A stretch of DNA of 64,000 nt from Dietzia psychralcaliphila (GTDB taxonomy: Bacteria; Actinomycetota; Actinomycetes; Mycobacteriales; Mycobacteriaceae). Below the pieces are notes generated by a model. It had not been told where the DNA came from. It was given only the letters and a program-made list of their open reading frames with translations, and ran no database searches. Positions 1 to 8,441 of this stretch are shown in pieces. A program made the translations under genes and the position numbers. Each line of letters opens with the position of its first letter. Position 1 is the first letter of the stretch. The stretch covers positions 2,046,001 to 2,110,000 of the forward strand of contig NZ_CP015453.1 of NCBI RefSeq assembly GCF_003096095.1, given 5' to 3'.

Positions 1-344
1 CAGACCAGGACCAGGACGGTGGTGGCGGCGAACGCCGCGAAGGCGCCCTTGGCCTCGGCGAAGAACCCGGCCCAGACCATCGCCTGGCCGCCCAGGAGCA
101 GAGGGATGAGCGGGAGTCGGAACTGAGCCTGCCGCAGCCGCTTGAACACCTCCCAGGTTCCGATGGCCACCGCACCGGCGGCGACCAGGTACCAGGCCCT
201 GGGGTTGAACGCGATACTCGCGATGACCAGCGCGCCGAGTCCGACGCCCACGGGGATGGCCCGGGTCAGATCCCTGCCCGCCCGCGACGGCGGAGCCGCG
301 GCCGCGGCTGTGGGCCCGGGTGGACCGGGCGGGGCGGTGTCCAC
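1..344 (-). CDS. cdsA: Phosphatidate cytidylyltransferase, N-terminal part (truncated by window edge)
   Basis: CdsA makes CDP-diacylglycerol from phosphatidic acid and CTP at the inner membrane, the branch point for phospholipid synthesis. Only about 114 N-terminal codons are in the window. The visible protein has a Pro/Ala-rich cytoplasmic start followed by hydrophobic segments (AIPVGVGLGALVIASIAF, then LVAAGAVAIGTWEVFKRL), as in actinobacterial CdsA. The catalytic C-terminus lies outside. The start is the GTG at 344, with a GAGGAG ribosome-binding site about 8 nt upstream; a nearby ATG at 349 is out of frame. The position directly downstream of frr, 50 bp away, matches the mycobacterial pyrH-frr-cdsA order and is the main reason for the assignment. 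Confidence 0.8.
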   Translation of the reverse strand, partial: MDTAPPGPPGPTAAAAAPPSRAGRDLTRAIPVGVGLGALVIASIAFNPRAWYLVAAGAVAIGTWEVFKRLRQAQFRLPLIPLLLGGQAMVWAGFFAEAKGAFAAFAATTVLVLV

Positions 345-394
345 GGCATTCTCCTCGAGTCTCGGTGGGTGGGTCGGCAGCGGCAGAGGGGAGG

Positions 395-952
395 TCAGAC
401 CTCCATCAGTTCACCTTCCTTGGCCTTGACGAGCTCGTCCACATCGGCAACGAACCGATGGGTGAGCTTGTCGAGCTCCTTCTCGGCGGCGTTGACCTCG
501 TCCTCGCCCGCCTCACCGTCCTTGTCGATGCGCTTGAGCTCGTCCATCGCCTTGCGCCGGACACCTCGGAGCGCGATGCGCCCGTCCTCGGCCTTCGACT
601 TGGCCTGCTTGACCAGGTCGCGGCGGCGTTCCTCGGTGAGCTGAGGGACCGTGACGCGCAGAACCTGGCCGTCGTTCGTCGGGTTGACTCCGAGATCGGA
701 GTTGCGGATGGCGTTCTCGATCGGGCCGATCTGCGACATCTCGTAAGGCTTGATGATGAGCATCCGGGGCTCGGGCACCGCGATACTCGCCATCTGGGTG
801 ATGGGGGTCAGACTGCCGTAGTACTCACAGAGCACCCGGTTGAACATGCCGGGGTTGGCGCGACCGGTACGGATGGCGGCGAGCTCGTCACGGACGTGCT
901 CGACGGCCTTCTCCATCTTCTCCTCGGCCTCGAGCAGTGTGTCGTCGATCAT
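395..952 (-). CDS. frr: Ribosome recycling factor
   Basis: RRF splits post-termination ribosomes together with EF-G. The 185-residue product has the normal family length and is recognisable throughout: the N-terminal helix with [12 protein letters not shown] (about residues 26-37), the [16 protein letters not shown] segment, and the C-terminal helices with [11 protein letters not shown]. The ATG start gives the expected [13 protein letters not shown] beginning. It lies 47 bp downstream of pyrH on the same strand and is followed by cdsA, so the three are probably co-transcribed. Confidence 0.97.
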   Translation of the reverse strand: MIDDTLLEAEEKMEKAVEHVRDELAAIRTGRANPGMFNRVLCEYYGSLTPITQMASIAVPEPRMLIIKPYEMSQIGPIENAIRNSDLGVNPTNDGQVLRVTVPQLTEERRRDLVKQAKSKAEDGRIALRGVRRKAMDELKRIDKDGEAGEDEVNAAEKELDKLTHRFVADVDELVKAKEGELMEV

Positions 953-999
953 GTGTTGCCTTCCGTTCTCTACTTGACTGAAGTTCGCGGATCCTGCGG

Positions 1000-1725
1000 T
1001 CAGGCCGGGCTGCTGACAAGTGTCCCGATCTCCTCACCGGCGACGGCGCGCGCGATGTTGCCCTCGGTGAGGAGGTTGAAGACCAGGATCGGCATCTTGT
1101 TGTCCATGCAGAGGCTGAACGCGGTCGTGTCGGCGACCTTCAGTCCCCGTTCCAGGCACTCGCGGTGCTCGATCCGTGCGAACAGTTCGGCGTCGGGGTT
1201 GGTTCGTGGGTCGTCGGAGTAGATCCCGTCGACGGCCTTGGCCATCAACAGCACCTCCGCCTTGATCTCGAGCGCACGCTGGGCTGCGGTGGTGTCGGTC
1301 GAGAAGTAGGGCATTCCCATCCCGGCGCCGAAGATCACCACGCGCCCCTTCTCCAGATGCCGCTCGGCCCGCAGGGGGATGTACGGTTCCGCGACCTGGC
1401 CCATGTGGATGGCCGTCTGGACACGGGTGGACACGCCCTCCTGCTCGAGGAAGTCCTGCAGCGCGAGGCAGTTCATGACGGTGCCGAGCATGCCCATGTA
1501 GTCGCTGCGGGCACGGTCGAGGCCTCGCTGCTGCAACTGGGCGCCGCGGAAGAAGTTTCCGCCGCCGATGACGATCGCGATCTGAGCTCCCGTGCGGGAC
1601 ACCTCGGCGATCTGCCTGGCGACCGACTGGACCACATCGGGGTCGATCCCCACGCCGCCCCCACCGAACATCTCTCCGCCCAGCTTGAGCATCACACGCT
1701 TGTAGCCGTCCCGCGGGTCGGTCAT
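1000..1725 (-). CDS. pyrH: Uridylate (UMP) kinase
   Basis: PyrH phosphorylates UMP to UDP with ATP in pyrimidine nucleotide synthesis; it is the hexameric bacterial type of the amino-acid kinase fold. Visible motifs are the phosphate-binding [11 protein letters not shown] near residue 14, [13 protein letters not shown] at about 51-63, and the UMP/ATP region with [13 protein letters not shown] at about 141-153. The length of 241 residues is typical. The start ATG has GGAGAG upstream. A GTGACA hexamer at 1844-1849 (minus strand) is a possible -35 element of its own promoter, since the tsf terminator lies just upstream, but no convincing -10 follows it. Confidence 0.97.
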   Translation of the reverse strand: MTDPRDGYKRVMLKLGGEMFGGGGVGIDPDVVQSVARQIAEVSRTGAQIAIVIGGGNFFRGAQLQQRGLDRARSDYMGMLGTVMNCLALQDFLEQEGVSTRVQTAIHMGQVAEPYIPLRAERHLEKGRVVIFGAGMGMPYFSTDTTAAQRALEIKAEVLLMAKAVDGIYSDDPRTNPDAELFARIEHRECLERGLKVADTTAFSLCMDNKMPILVFNLLTEGNIARAVAGEEIGTLVSSPA

Positions 1726-1892
1726 CGCTCTCCTCGTCCCGGACGGATCACGCCCGTCTCGTGCGTCAACGCCCCCGACACCGTCGTCGAGGAGCCGTGC
1801 GGCCCATGGTGGGACCTCGTCTATTCTGCCCTATCGCCTCCGCTGTCACACCGCAGCCCGCGCGTTGCACACGGGACCGGTCGGACAGACGT

Positions 1893-1928
1893 CGACGGCG
1901 GCACCCGGGAGTCCGGGTGCCGCCGTCG
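1893..1928 (-). terminator. Intrinsic terminator-like hairpin downstream of tsf
   Basis: A perfect 16-bp inverted repeat with the 4-nt loop GAGT (left arm 1893-1908, right arm 1913-1928) lies 35 bp after the tsf stop codon. There is no clear U-tract on the minus strand, as is common in high-GC actinobacteria. It would separate the tsf and pyrH transcripts. Confidence 0.7.
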
Positions 1929-1962
1929 CAGTAGTGCCCGCCGCAGCGGGTACCGGGCCGGA

Positions 1963-2787
1963 TCAGGCCTGGCCGACCTCGAAACGAAGGAAGGCGGACA
2001 CCGTGGCGCCGGCTTCGGCGAGCAGTGCGCCGACCGTCTTCTTGCTGTCGGTGACCGAAGGCTGGTCCAGCAGGACGACGTCCTTGTAGAAGCCGTTGAG
2101 ACGACCCTCGACGATCTTGACGAGCGCCTGCTCGGGCTTGCCCTCCTCGCGGGCGGTGGCCTCGGCGATCTCGCGCTCCTTGGCCACGACCTCGGCGGGC
2201 ACCTCGTCACGCGAGACGTACTGCGCCTTGAGCGCGGCGATCTGCATGGCGGCCGAGCGCGCGGCGGCCTCGGCCGACTCACCCTCGCCCTCGTAGGCCA
2301 CCATCACGCCGACCGCCGGCGGCAGATCGGAGGACCGCTTGTGGAGGTACACGGCGACGGGGCCGTCGAGCTTGCCCACGCGGCGCAGGACCAGCTTCTC
2401 GCCCGACTTGGCGGAGAACGAGACGACCGCGTCGGCGACCGTCGACCCGTCGAGCTCGGCGGCGTTGAGCGCGTCGAGGTCGGAGATCCCCTGGGATGCG
2501 GCGACGTCGACGATCTTGTCGGCGAGAGCGATGAACTCGGCGCTCTTCGCGACGAAGTCGGTCTCGGAGTTCATCTCGATCATGACGCCGTCCTTGACGG
2601 CGACCAGGCCCTCGGCGGTGGTGCGCTCAGCACGCTTGCCCACGTCCTTGGCACCCTTGATTCGCAGGACCTCGACGGCCTTGTCGAAGTCGCCGTCGGT
2701 CTCCTCGAGTGCCTTCTTGCAGTCCATCATCCCGGAGCCGGTGAGCTCACGCAGACGCTTGACGTCGGCAGCGGTGTAGTTCGCCAT
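1963..2787 (-). CDS. tsf: Translation elongation factor Ts
   Basis: EF-Ts is the guanine nucleotide exchange factor of EF-Tu. The 274-residue protein begins [21 protein letters not shown], the conserved N-terminal UBA-like domain, and contains the signature TDFVAKS at residues 76-82, the region that contacts EF-Tu. Length matches mycobacterial EF-Ts. The ATG has AGGAGGG about 10 nt upstream. It follows rpsB on the same strand but a large hairpin separates the two, so it may have its own promoter or be read by partial read-through. Confidence 0.98.
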   Translation of the reverse strand: MANYTAADVKRLRELTGSGMMDCKKALEETDGDFDKAVEVLRIKGAKDVGKRAERTTAEGLVAVKDGVMIEMNSETDFVAKSAEFIALADKIVDVAASQGISDLDALNAAELDGSTVADAVVSFSAKSGEKLVLRRVGKLDGPVAVYLHKRSSDLPPAVGVMVAYEGEGESAEAAARSAAMQIAALKAQYVSRDEVPAEVVAKEREIAEATAREEGKPEQALVKIVEGRLNGFYKDVVLLDQPSVTDSKKTVGALLAEAGATVSAFLRFEVGQA

Positions 2788-2864
2788 GGTGGGGCGACCC
2801 TCCTAAAAAGAGTTCGTGGTGTGTCGGAAGTTGTTGACGTCGGCCGGCGGGCGCGATCGACTCC

Positions 2865-2870
2865 ACCCTA
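2865..2870 (-). promoter_or_regulatory. Possible -10 element of tsf
   Basis: TAGGGT on the minus strand fits the actinobacterial TAnnnT -10 pattern and lies between the rpsB terminator hairpin and tsf. It would give a 5' leader of about 70 nt. No convincing -35 hexamer is visible. Confidence 0.3.
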
Positions 2871-2913
2871 GACGCCTCGGCGCCGGGGGACTCCTCGCCC
2901 ACCTTCGCCGACA

Positions 2914-2972
2914 CGTCGGGCCCGGCCCCCCGGGGGATCCCCGCTGGGGATCGTGGGCGGCCGGGCCCGACG
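2914..2972 (-). terminator. Nested hairpin terminator downstream of rpsB
   Basis: Perfect 14-bp outer arms (2914-2927 and 2959-2972) enclose a second perfect 7-bp hairpin (2936-2942 and 2946-2952). It starts about 24 bp after the rpsB stop codon. The structure could attenuate read-through from rpsB into tsf. Confidence 0.7.
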
Positions 2973-2995
2973 GTGCTCGAGCTGGTGGTACCGAA

Positions 2996-3931
2996 TCAGG
3001 CCTCGGTGGACTCGGCCGCGGGGGCCTCCGTCGCAGCCGGCTCGGCTTCGGTGGACTCGGCCGCGGGGGCCTCCGTCGCAGCGGCCTCGGCCGCGGGCGC
3101 CTCGGTCTCGGTGGCGTCGGCGGCGGGCGCCTCGGCTGCCTTCTCGGCCTCGGGCGCCGCGGTCTCGCCGGTCACCTGGTCGAGCTGCTCGGCCTCCCAC
3201 TCGGCGAGCGGCTCGGCCTCCTCGCCGGTGGCCTTCCCCGCCTGCGAACGGGCCTTGAGACCCTCGGCGACGGCGGAGGCGATGACCCGGGTCAGCACGC
3301 TGACCGAGCGGATCGCGTCGTCGTTGGCCGGGATCGGGTAGTCCACGAGGTCGGGATCACAGTTGGTGTCGAGCAGGGCGACGACCGGGATGTTGAGCTT
3401 GCGCGCCTCGCCGACCGCGATGTGCTCCTTGTTGGTGTCGACGATCCACACCACGGACGGCACCTTGGTCATGTCACGCATACCACCGAGCGTGCGCGCC
3501 AGCTTGGTCATCTCACGCGTGAGCATGAGAATCTCCTTCTTGGTGCGTCCCTCGAATCCACCCGACTGCTCCATCGCCTCGAGCTCCTTGAGGCGGATGA
3601 GACGCTGGTGAACGGTCTGGAAGTTGGTGAGCATGCCGCCCAACCATCGCTGGTTGACGTAGGGCATCCCGACCTTGGCGGCCTCTTCGGCGATGGCCTC
3701 CTGGGCCTGCTTCTTGGTGCCGACGAACAGGACCGTGCCACCGTGGGCGACGGTCTCCTTGACGAACTCGTACGCCTGGTCGATGTACGTGAGCGTCTGC
3801 TGCAGGTCGATGATGTAGATGCCGTTGCGGTCGGTGAAGATGAACCGCCGCATTTTCGGGTTCCAGCGACGGGTCTGGTGACCGAAGTGAGCGCCCGCGT
3901 CGAGCAGCTGCTTCATGGAGATAACTGCCAT
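2996..3931 (-). CDS. rpsB: 30S ribosomal protein S2 (uS2) with long Ala/Glu/Thr-rich C-terminal tail
   Basis: uS2 binds the 30S subunit between head and body. The family start [19 protein letters not shown] fixes the ATG at 3931, although the open frame extends further upstream. The core has RRWNPKM and FVGTKKQAQ. The product is 311 residues, and roughly the last 60 (about 251-311) form a low-complexity tail rich in Ala, Glu, Pro and Thr. Its end contains a 15-residue in-frame duplication encoded by two 45-bp repeats. No good Shine-Dalgarno sequence is seen. A consensus-like promoter at 4196-4224 implies a leader of about 260 nt with hairpins, so post-transcriptional control is possible. Confidence 0.97.
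   Translation of the reverse strand: MAVISMKQLLDAGAHFGHQTRRWNPKMRRFIFTDRNGIYIIDLQQTLTYIDQAYEFVKETVAHGGTVLFVGTKKQAQEAIAEEAAKVGMPYVNQRWLGGMLTNFQTVHQRLIRLKELEAMEQSGGFEGRTKKEILMLTREMTKLARTLGGMRDMTKVPSVVWIVDTNKEHIAVGEARKLNIPVVALLDTNCDPDLVDYPIPANDDAIRSVSVLTRVIASAVAEGLKARSQAGKATGEEAEPLAEWEAEQLDQVTGETAAPEAEKAAEAPAADATETEAPAAEAAATEAPAAESTEAEPAATEAPAAESTEA
3006..3095 (-). repeat. Two 45-bp in-frame tandem repeats in the rpsB 3' end
   Basis: Copies run 3006-3050 and 3051-3095; their first 33 bases are identical. Each encodes a 15-residue block of the [11 protein letters not shown] type, so expansion or contraction would change tail length without a frameshift. Confidence 0.85.
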
Positions 3932-4195
3932 GGAAGATTTGAGGGGCTCGTCCGGCTTGGAAGCAGCCGAACCGCGAGGCCCTCGTCCTCGCTTTCTGGT
4001 GTGTATCGGGTTACGCCCGTGAACCGGTTGGTCTCGGGCCCTGGTGTCCGCACCGGACCGAACCCCGAACGAACAGGGGCACCTACGGGTCCGGTGTCCG
4101 GTGGAGCCGGGGCTGTTCGCCCCGGGTCCGGATGCTCCTCCCGTGGGAGTCGCAGGACACGCGAAGTCAATCGACGTCAGTCGACCGCATCGGCA
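3932..4195 (-). other. rpsB 5' leader with two strong hairpins
   Basis: The 397-bp stretch 3932-4328 has no gene. It holds the proposed rpsB promoter and this leader. Hairpin A pairs 4051-4059 with 4088-4096 (9 bp) around an inner CCCC/GGGG pairing (4063-4066 with 4076-4079). Hairpin B pairs 4107-4113 with 4119-4125 (7 bp, 5-nt loop). Autoregulation of rpsB through a leader is known in enterobacteria; equivalence here is only inference. Confidence 0.45.
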
Positions 4196-4224
4196 ATCAT
4201 AACCCTCTTGAGCCCATCGTCCAA
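4196..4224 (-). promoter_or_regulatory. rpsB promoter (-35 TTGGAC, 17 bp, -10 TATGAT)
   Basis: On the minus strand TTGGAC (4224-4219) and TATGAT (4201-4196) are separated by exactly 17 bp. This is among the best matches to the housekeeping sigma consensus in the window and faces rpsB. Confidence 0.65.
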
Positions 4225-4328
4225 CACGCGATCGGTAGCCCTCTCGTCCCTGTGGATGGTCGTCGACCCCATGCACAACCTGGTCACTCGGCCCGCTCTC
4301 CCCTCACGCTGCCGGGTGTACTCGAGTC

Positions 4329-4949
4329 ATGGGAACCCTGACCACGCCCACAGTGACAGCCGGTAGGTGTCCGTCGGTGATCGCCGGGGTGGTCACAGCG
4401 GCAACCGCAGTTCTGGCCGCGATGGTGGCCGCCGCGATGATCGCGATCCTCCTCGTGGTCCCTACCGCCGCCGCCAGCCCTGACCCTCCGCGCCGAGATC
4501 TCCGGGGGCCGCTCCCCGGCCCGGTGTCGGCGGTGACCGCGTTCGACCCTCCAGTCGAACCCTGGCTGGCGGGCCACCGGGGGGTGGACCTTGCGGCGGC
4601 CCCACTGACGACGATCCGCGCGCCCGCCGACGGCACGGTGGTGTTCGCAGGCGCTGTCGGCGGCCGTCCGGTGCTCTCGATCGACCACGGCGCGGGTCTC
4701 CGCACGACCTACGAACCGGTGCGGGCCTCCGTGCGCACCGGGGACAGTGTCGCCACCGGGGACGCGGTGGGGCACCTGCTCGCCGGCCACGCGGGGTGTC
4801 CCGTGGCCTCCTGCCTGCACTGGGGCGCGCGTCTCGCCTCGGGTGGGCCATCGGGCGACGACGACTACATAGATCCGCTCAGCATGTTGTCCGTCCATGA
4901 CAGACCGATCCGCCTCAAGCCCACCCGTCCCGGTGACGGGTTCGGCTGA
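4329..4949 (+). CDS. Secreted M23/LytM-family protein with altered active-site motif
   Basis: The 206-residue protein has an N-terminal hydrophobic segment (about residues 18-48) ending in TAAAS, a signal peptide or anchor. A LytM fold follows, with the zinc-binding HRGVD (H83, D87) and the final zinc histidine in CLHWG (H164). Active LytM/M23 endopeptidases carry HxH at this last site; here the first, catalytic, histidine is Cys162. It may therefore be a non-catalytic peptidoglycan-binding or hydrolase-activating protein, though cysteine-substituted actinobacterial homologues may be common. It sits divergently from rpsB and convergently with xerC, the position of M. tuberculosis Rv2891. Confidence 0.8.
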   Translation: MGTLTTPTVTAGRCPSVIAGVVTAATAVLAAMVAAAMIAILLVVPTAAASPDPPRRDLRGPLPGPVSAVTAFDPPVEPWLAGHRGVDLAAAPLTTIRAPADGTVVFAGAVGGRPVLSIDHGAGLRTTYEPVRASVRTGDSVATGDAVGHLLAGHAGCPVASCLHWGARLASGGPSGDDDYIDPLSMLSVHDRPIRLKPTRPGDGFG

Positions 4950-4970
4950 GCCTTCCTCAGACTCTCCACG

Positions 4971-5936
4971 TCAGGCTCTGGGGTGGGCGCCCCGATAGGC
5001 GGCACGGAGTCGTTCTGCCGAGACGTGCGTATAGATCTGAGTGGTCGCCGGGGTGGAGTGACCCAGGAGTTCCTGGACGTGGCGTAGATCCGCGCCCCCC
5101 TCGAGCAGGTGAGTGGCCGAGCTGTGACGCAGTGCGTGGGGCGAGACCCGCGGGGAACCGGGCGTGGCGTCGGTGACCTCGTTGACCACCCGTCGGGCGG
5201 TGCGTGGATCCAGCCTGCCTCCGCGCGCCCCCAGGATCAGGGCCGGTCCCGACGACGATGTGGTCAGGGCGGGTCGACCTCCGTCGAGCCAGTCACGCAG
5301 CGCCCGCTCGGCCGGCACACCGTAGGGGACCGCGCGCTCCCTGTCCCCCTTGCCGATCACGCGGAGGAGTCGTCTCTCGGTGTCGACATCGTCCATGTCC
5401 AATCCGCACAGCTCGGCCACGCGGATGCCGCACGAGTAGAGCAACTCCATCACCAGACGATCGCGTAGCGCGATCGGGTCGCCCTCGGCCGCCCCGAGCT
5501 CTGTGGTCCGCATTGTCTCGGCAGCCTGCACGGCGTCGAGGACCTCGGGCAGATGGCGTTGTGCACGTGGTGCCTCGAGTCTGGCGGCCACGTCCCGGCC
5601 GAGGAGGCCTGCCCGGTGGGCCCAGGTGCTGAACGAGCGTACCGAGGCGACTCGGCGGGAGACCGTCGATCGCGCCGCTCCGCCGGTGACGAGCGAACCC
5701 AGCCAACTGCGCAGTGCGGGGAGGGTCAGGGCCGGGTCGAGGTCGGCGGCGGTACCGAGGGGAACACCCTGATCTCGCAGGAATAGGAGCAATTGCCGGA
5801 CGTCCGAGGCGTACGCGCGGCGGGTGGCGCCCGAACGCCCACGTGAACTGGCGAGGTGTTCCGCCCAGTCGGCCACGACGTCCGCCAGTGGACCGGGCAG
5901 AACCCGTTCGGGCTCGCCACCCCCCCTCGTTACCAT
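4971..5936 (-). CDS. xerC: Tyrosine recombinase XerC
   Basis: XerC acts with XerD at dif to resolve chromosome dimers. The 321-residue protein has an N-terminal SAM-like core-binding domain (about 15-120) and a catalytic domain with the full set of residues: R172 (GIRVAEL), K197, H267 and R270 ([14 protein letters not shown]), H293 (ELLGHS) and nucleophile Y302 (QIYTHVS). Its place between rpsB and dprA is the usual chromosomal xerC locus in Mycobacteriales, so it is not a mobile-element integrase. Confidence 0.93.
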   Translation of the reverse strand: MVTRGGGEPERVLPGPLADVVADWAEHLASSRGRSGATRRAYASDVRQLLLFLRDQGVPLGTAADLDPALTLPALRSWLGSLVTGGAARSTVSRRVASVRSFSTWAHRAGLLGRDVAARLEAPRAQRHLPEVLDAVQAAETMRTTELGAAEGDPIALRDRLVMELLYSCGIRVAELCGLDMDDVDTERRLLRVIGKGDRERAVPYGVPAERALRDWLDGGRPALTTSSSGPALILGARGGRLDPRTARRVVNEVTDATPGSPRVSPHALRHSSATHLLEGGADLRHVQELLGHSTPATTQIYTHVSAERLRAAYRGAHPRA

Positions 5937-5972
5937 GCGTCACACTCTTCACTGCCGACACAGGGAGATCAA

Positions 5973-6027
5973 GTGCTCGCACCTCAACCGTGCAGGGCGG
6001 CGTGCTCGCACCTCAACCGGACAGGGC
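5973..6027 (-). repeat. 29-bp direct repeat spanning the stop codon of the DUF1772 gene
   Basis: Two copies start at 5973 and 6002. They share an identical 18-bp core and a matching CAGGGC end. The copy at 6002 contains the stop codon (6013-6015); the other lies just beyond it. The period of 29 is not a multiple of three. Confidence 0.85.
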
Positions 6028-6510
6028 AATGGGGTGCCACGCCACCAGGCAGAGCGAGAACGCGGCGGTGGCCGAGACGGCCCGGACGTGGTTCCACGGC
6101 CTCCAGCGGGTGGCGAAGCGCAGCCAGGCAGCTTCCGGGTCGTCACCGTGAGCTCGCGAGAGCGCGTCATTGAGAGGGACGTTGACGGTGGTCGTCACGC
6201 CGACCACTCCCAGTCCGTAGAGGAACAGGGCCGCTGTGCACGCGGCCGTCACCACCCACGCACCCTCGGCAGCGCTCGCGACCGACGCGAGAACGAGCGC
6301 GAGGGGCGTCCCGAAGAACACGGTCGCGAACGCGGGGGTCAGCACCGTCTGGTTGACGGACGTCATCACCCTGACCGCGGCCTGCGCCCCAGTGGCGTCG
6401 AGCCCGGGGAGGACGGCCACGCTCCAGGTGGCGAAGAACCCCATCATCAGCGCCGAGCCGTATGTCGCGGCGAGGAGGAACACCGTGCAGACCATTGTCG
6501 CCCGACCCAC
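6013..6510 (-). CDS. DUF1772 (anthrone oxygenase-like) integral membrane protein
   Basis: The 165-residue protein has four predicted membrane segments: VFLLAATYGSALMMGFF, an Ala/Val/Thr-rich second segment, AACTAALFLYGLGVVGVTT, and a C-terminal AVSATAAFSLCLVAW. The NVPLNDAL motif after helix 3 is typical of DUF1772. Some members are anthrone oxygenases; most have no known role. The GTG start at 6510 lies 2 bp after the stop of the upstream NAD(P)-binding gene, so the two form an operon; an ATG at 6495 is an alternative start. The 3' end is duplicated downstream. The operon is divergent from an AraC regulator. Confidence 0.72.
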   Translation of the reverse strand: MGRATMVCTVFLLAATYGSALMMGFFATWSVAVLPGLDATGAQAAVRVMTSVNQTVLTPAFATVFFGTPLALVLASVASAAEGAWVVTAACTAALFLYGLGVVGVTTTVNVPLNDALSRAHGDDPEAAWLRFATRWRPWNHVRAVSATAAFSLCLVAWHPIALSG

Positions 6511-6512
6511 CC

Positions 6513-7154
6513 TCAGCTGGACAGCGCGACGGTCTCGCGCAGGTAGGGGCCGTCGAGGGCCCAGTCCGCGAGGGCGCCGCCCACCTGCTCTGCACCAACC
6601 TTCATGGAGACCGTCCGCATCCCGGTATCGGCGTACACAGCCGACCGGGGGCCATCCACGAGGTTGACCGGTCGGGCGATCGTCCAGTCCAGCGGGGCGC
6701 GCCGCACGATCTGCTCCTGCTTCTCGTGATCGCGGAACTGGGGTCCGAGGAGCCCGGCGACGACGAGCCTCATGGAAGGACTCAGTCCCGCAGCGGAGTC
6801 ACCGATGCCGTAGGTCGACAACACGACCAGGCGGTCGATCCCGTGGCCCTCCATCGCCGCCACGGTGGTGGCCGTCCCGCGCGACCGGACGTCGTCGGCG
6901 GTACCCCTCGCCCCCCGCAGACGAACCGTCACCGGATTCTCCGAGATCCCCAGGGCCACGACCACGGCATCGACTCCCTCCAGAGAGCGGCCGAGGGCGC
7001 ACGGGTCCATTGCGTCCGCGATCCGGCTGTCTACTCCTTCGCGATCCACCTGCCGCCGGCTGATGGCGACTACTCCCGCCCCTCGCTCGAGGAGGCGTTC
7101 CATCACGATCCCGCCCACTCGCCCCGTTGCCCCGATGACCCCGACTGTGTTCAT
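6513..7154 (-). CDS. NAD(P)-binding Rossmann-fold protein (NmrA / SDR-a type)
   Basis: The 213-residue product starts MNTVGVIGATGRVGG, with the GxxGxxG dinucleotide-binding motif at the very N-terminus. VVLSTYGIG in the middle and PLDWTIARPVNLVDGP towards the end are typical of NmrA-like atypical short-chain reductases. Substrate is unknown. The ATG at 7154 has GGAG 6 nt upstream and matches the family start; the open frame runs further upstream without support. It is the first gene of a two-gene operon with the DUF1772 protein and is transcribed away from the AraC gene, which is the natural candidate regulator. Confidence 0.82.
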   Translation of the reverse strand: MNTVGVIGATGRVGGIVMERLLERGAGVVAISRRQVDREGVDSRIADAMDPCALGRSLEGVDAVVVALGISENPVTVRLRGARGTADDVRSRGTATTVAAMEGHGIDRLVVLSTYGIGDSAAGLSPSMRLVVAGLLGPQFRDHEKQEQIVRRAPLDWTIARPVNLVDGPRSAVYADTGMRTVSMKVGAEQVGGALADWALDGPYLRETVALSS

Positions 7155-7277
7155 GCCTGCTCCAAGTTTCGTGACCCGGCGGGCTCGGCCGTAGCCGGGT
7201 CTTGTCCGATGTCGTGCTCGTGTGACCATCATTGACTGCAGGAGTACGGACCGACTATGTCCTGAAGGACTAAAACC

Positions 7278-8279
7278 ATGACCATTCGTCCAGGCGCGCG
7301 TGGCCCGGGTTCGTCCGTCCACGCCACCACCGTCCACACCGCCGCCGACGCCACCACCGCCGACTCCGTTTCGCGCCTGACGAGCGAACTGCGGTCGCGA
7401 GGGATCTTCCACTGCGACACCCGGATGACTGCGGGGGTGACGCTCCTGCTTCCACGGATGCCGGGGACGGTCATGTTCCACGCGGTCATCGAAGGGCGAT
7501 GCTCGGTGACTGTCGACGGCACCACCACCCGGTTGGAACCGGGCGAGGTCGCGCTGTTGCCCCACGGTGCGGGCCACGCGATCTCCACCGGTCCCGGTGA
7601 GACGGTGCTGCTCGAGTCGGCCCCCCGCCGCTCGCTCGGTGGCATCGTCGAGCGCCTCGAACTGGGATCCGGTCCGCTCGGGGTCCATGCCATCTGTGGA
7701 GCCCTCACGGTGGAGCACCCGGCTGCGCCTCCGCTACCGGCGACGATCGACCCGCTCGTGGTGGTGCCGTCCCGCTCGGCTGTTGATCGCCAACGCGTCG
7801 CCCTGCTCGCCGACCTCATCCTGGAGGAGGCGGATGCCGCCGCACCGGGGTGGACCGATGTGACATCACATCTCGTCGATGCGCTGGCGCTGAGGGCGTT
7901 CCGCCACGTTGTACTCGATGCGCCGCCCGGTCACGGTTGGTGGTCGGCGCTGCGGGAGCCCCGGGTGGCCGCGGCGATCGCTGCGATCCACGACCGGCCG
8001 GAGGTCCACTGGGACGTGGCCGCCCTGGCACGGGTGGCAGGGATGTCGAGATCGGCGTTCGCGGTGCTGTTCGGTGAGGTCACTGGTGATACGCCGATCA
8101 GGTGGGCCACCAACTACCGCATGCGGCTCGCCCGTGCCCAGCTCGCGGCAGGCGCCACCACCAGTTCGGTCGCGCGGCGGTCGGGGTACGACTCCGAGGT
8201 CGCATTCCGTCGTGCGTTCCGCCGTACCACCGGGGTGACGCCCGGTTCCGTGCGTCGTTCCGGCGCACCACCGGGGTAG
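7278..8279 (+). CDS. AraC-family transcriptional regulator with cupin sensor domain
   Basis: The 333-residue protein has an N-terminal cupin-type domain (about 45-190; GRCSVTVDGTTTRLEPGEVALLP) and a C-terminal double helix-turn-helix. WDVAALARVAGMSRSAFAVLF and the second-helix segment SSVARRSGYDSEVAFRRAFRR followed by GVTPGSVR are AraC/XylS signatures. It is divergent from the NmrA-like/DUF1772 operon with 123 bp between, suggesting local control. The 3' end lies in a 41-bp tandem array, and the actual stop codon (8277-8279) is in the second copy, so the last residues (RSGAPPG) come from the duplication. AAGGA lies 8 nt before the ATG. Confidence 0.88.
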   Translation: MTIRPGARGPGSSVHATTVHTAADATTADSVSRLTSELRSRGIFHCDTRMTAGVTLLLPRMPGTVMFHAVIEGRCSVTVDGTTTRLEPGEVALLPHGAGHAISTGPGETVLLESAPRRSLGGIVERLELGSGPLGVHAICGALTVEHPAAPPLPATIDPLVVVPSRSAVDRQRVALLADLILEEADAAAPGWTDVTSHLVDALALRAFRHVVLDAPPGHGWWSALREPRVAAAIAAIHDRPEVHWDVAALARVAGMSRSAFAVLFGEVTGDTPIRWATNYRMRLARAQLAAGATTSSVARRSGYDSEVAFRRAFRRTTGVTPGSVRRSGAPPG

Positions 8280-8336
8280 CTCCCGGTCCCGTGCGTCGTC
8301 CCGGCGCACCACCGGGGTGACGCCCGGTCCCGTGAA
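8215..8336 (+). repeat. 41-bp tandem repeat, three copies, covering the AraC gene 3' end
   Basis: The anchor ACCACCGGGGT starts at 8226, 8267 and 8308, a period of exactly 41. Copy 1 encodes the end of the HTH domain; copies 2 and 3 differ by a few substitutions. Because 41 is not divisible by three, each added copy changes frame and stop position. Confidence 0.9.
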
Positions 8337-8441
8337 TGGTGTCGCGGGAGCATCGTCGTCCGGGTCCCGCCGGGCCGGCGACGCTGACCGAGCCGGCGCA
8401 GTGAGCTGCACAAGGAACCGACCGGAGGCCCGCGGCCATGA

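Noticed and set aside
4971-5936. Tyrosine recombinase as a sign of a prophage or integrative element
   Set aside because: All features and the gene neighbours fit chromosomal XerC; there are no phage genes or attachment repeats nearby.
7155-7277. GTCC-TGAA-GGAC as an AraC operator
   Set aside because: Arms of only 4 bp are expected often by chance and it overlaps the AraC gene's ribosome-binding site; not strong enough to list.
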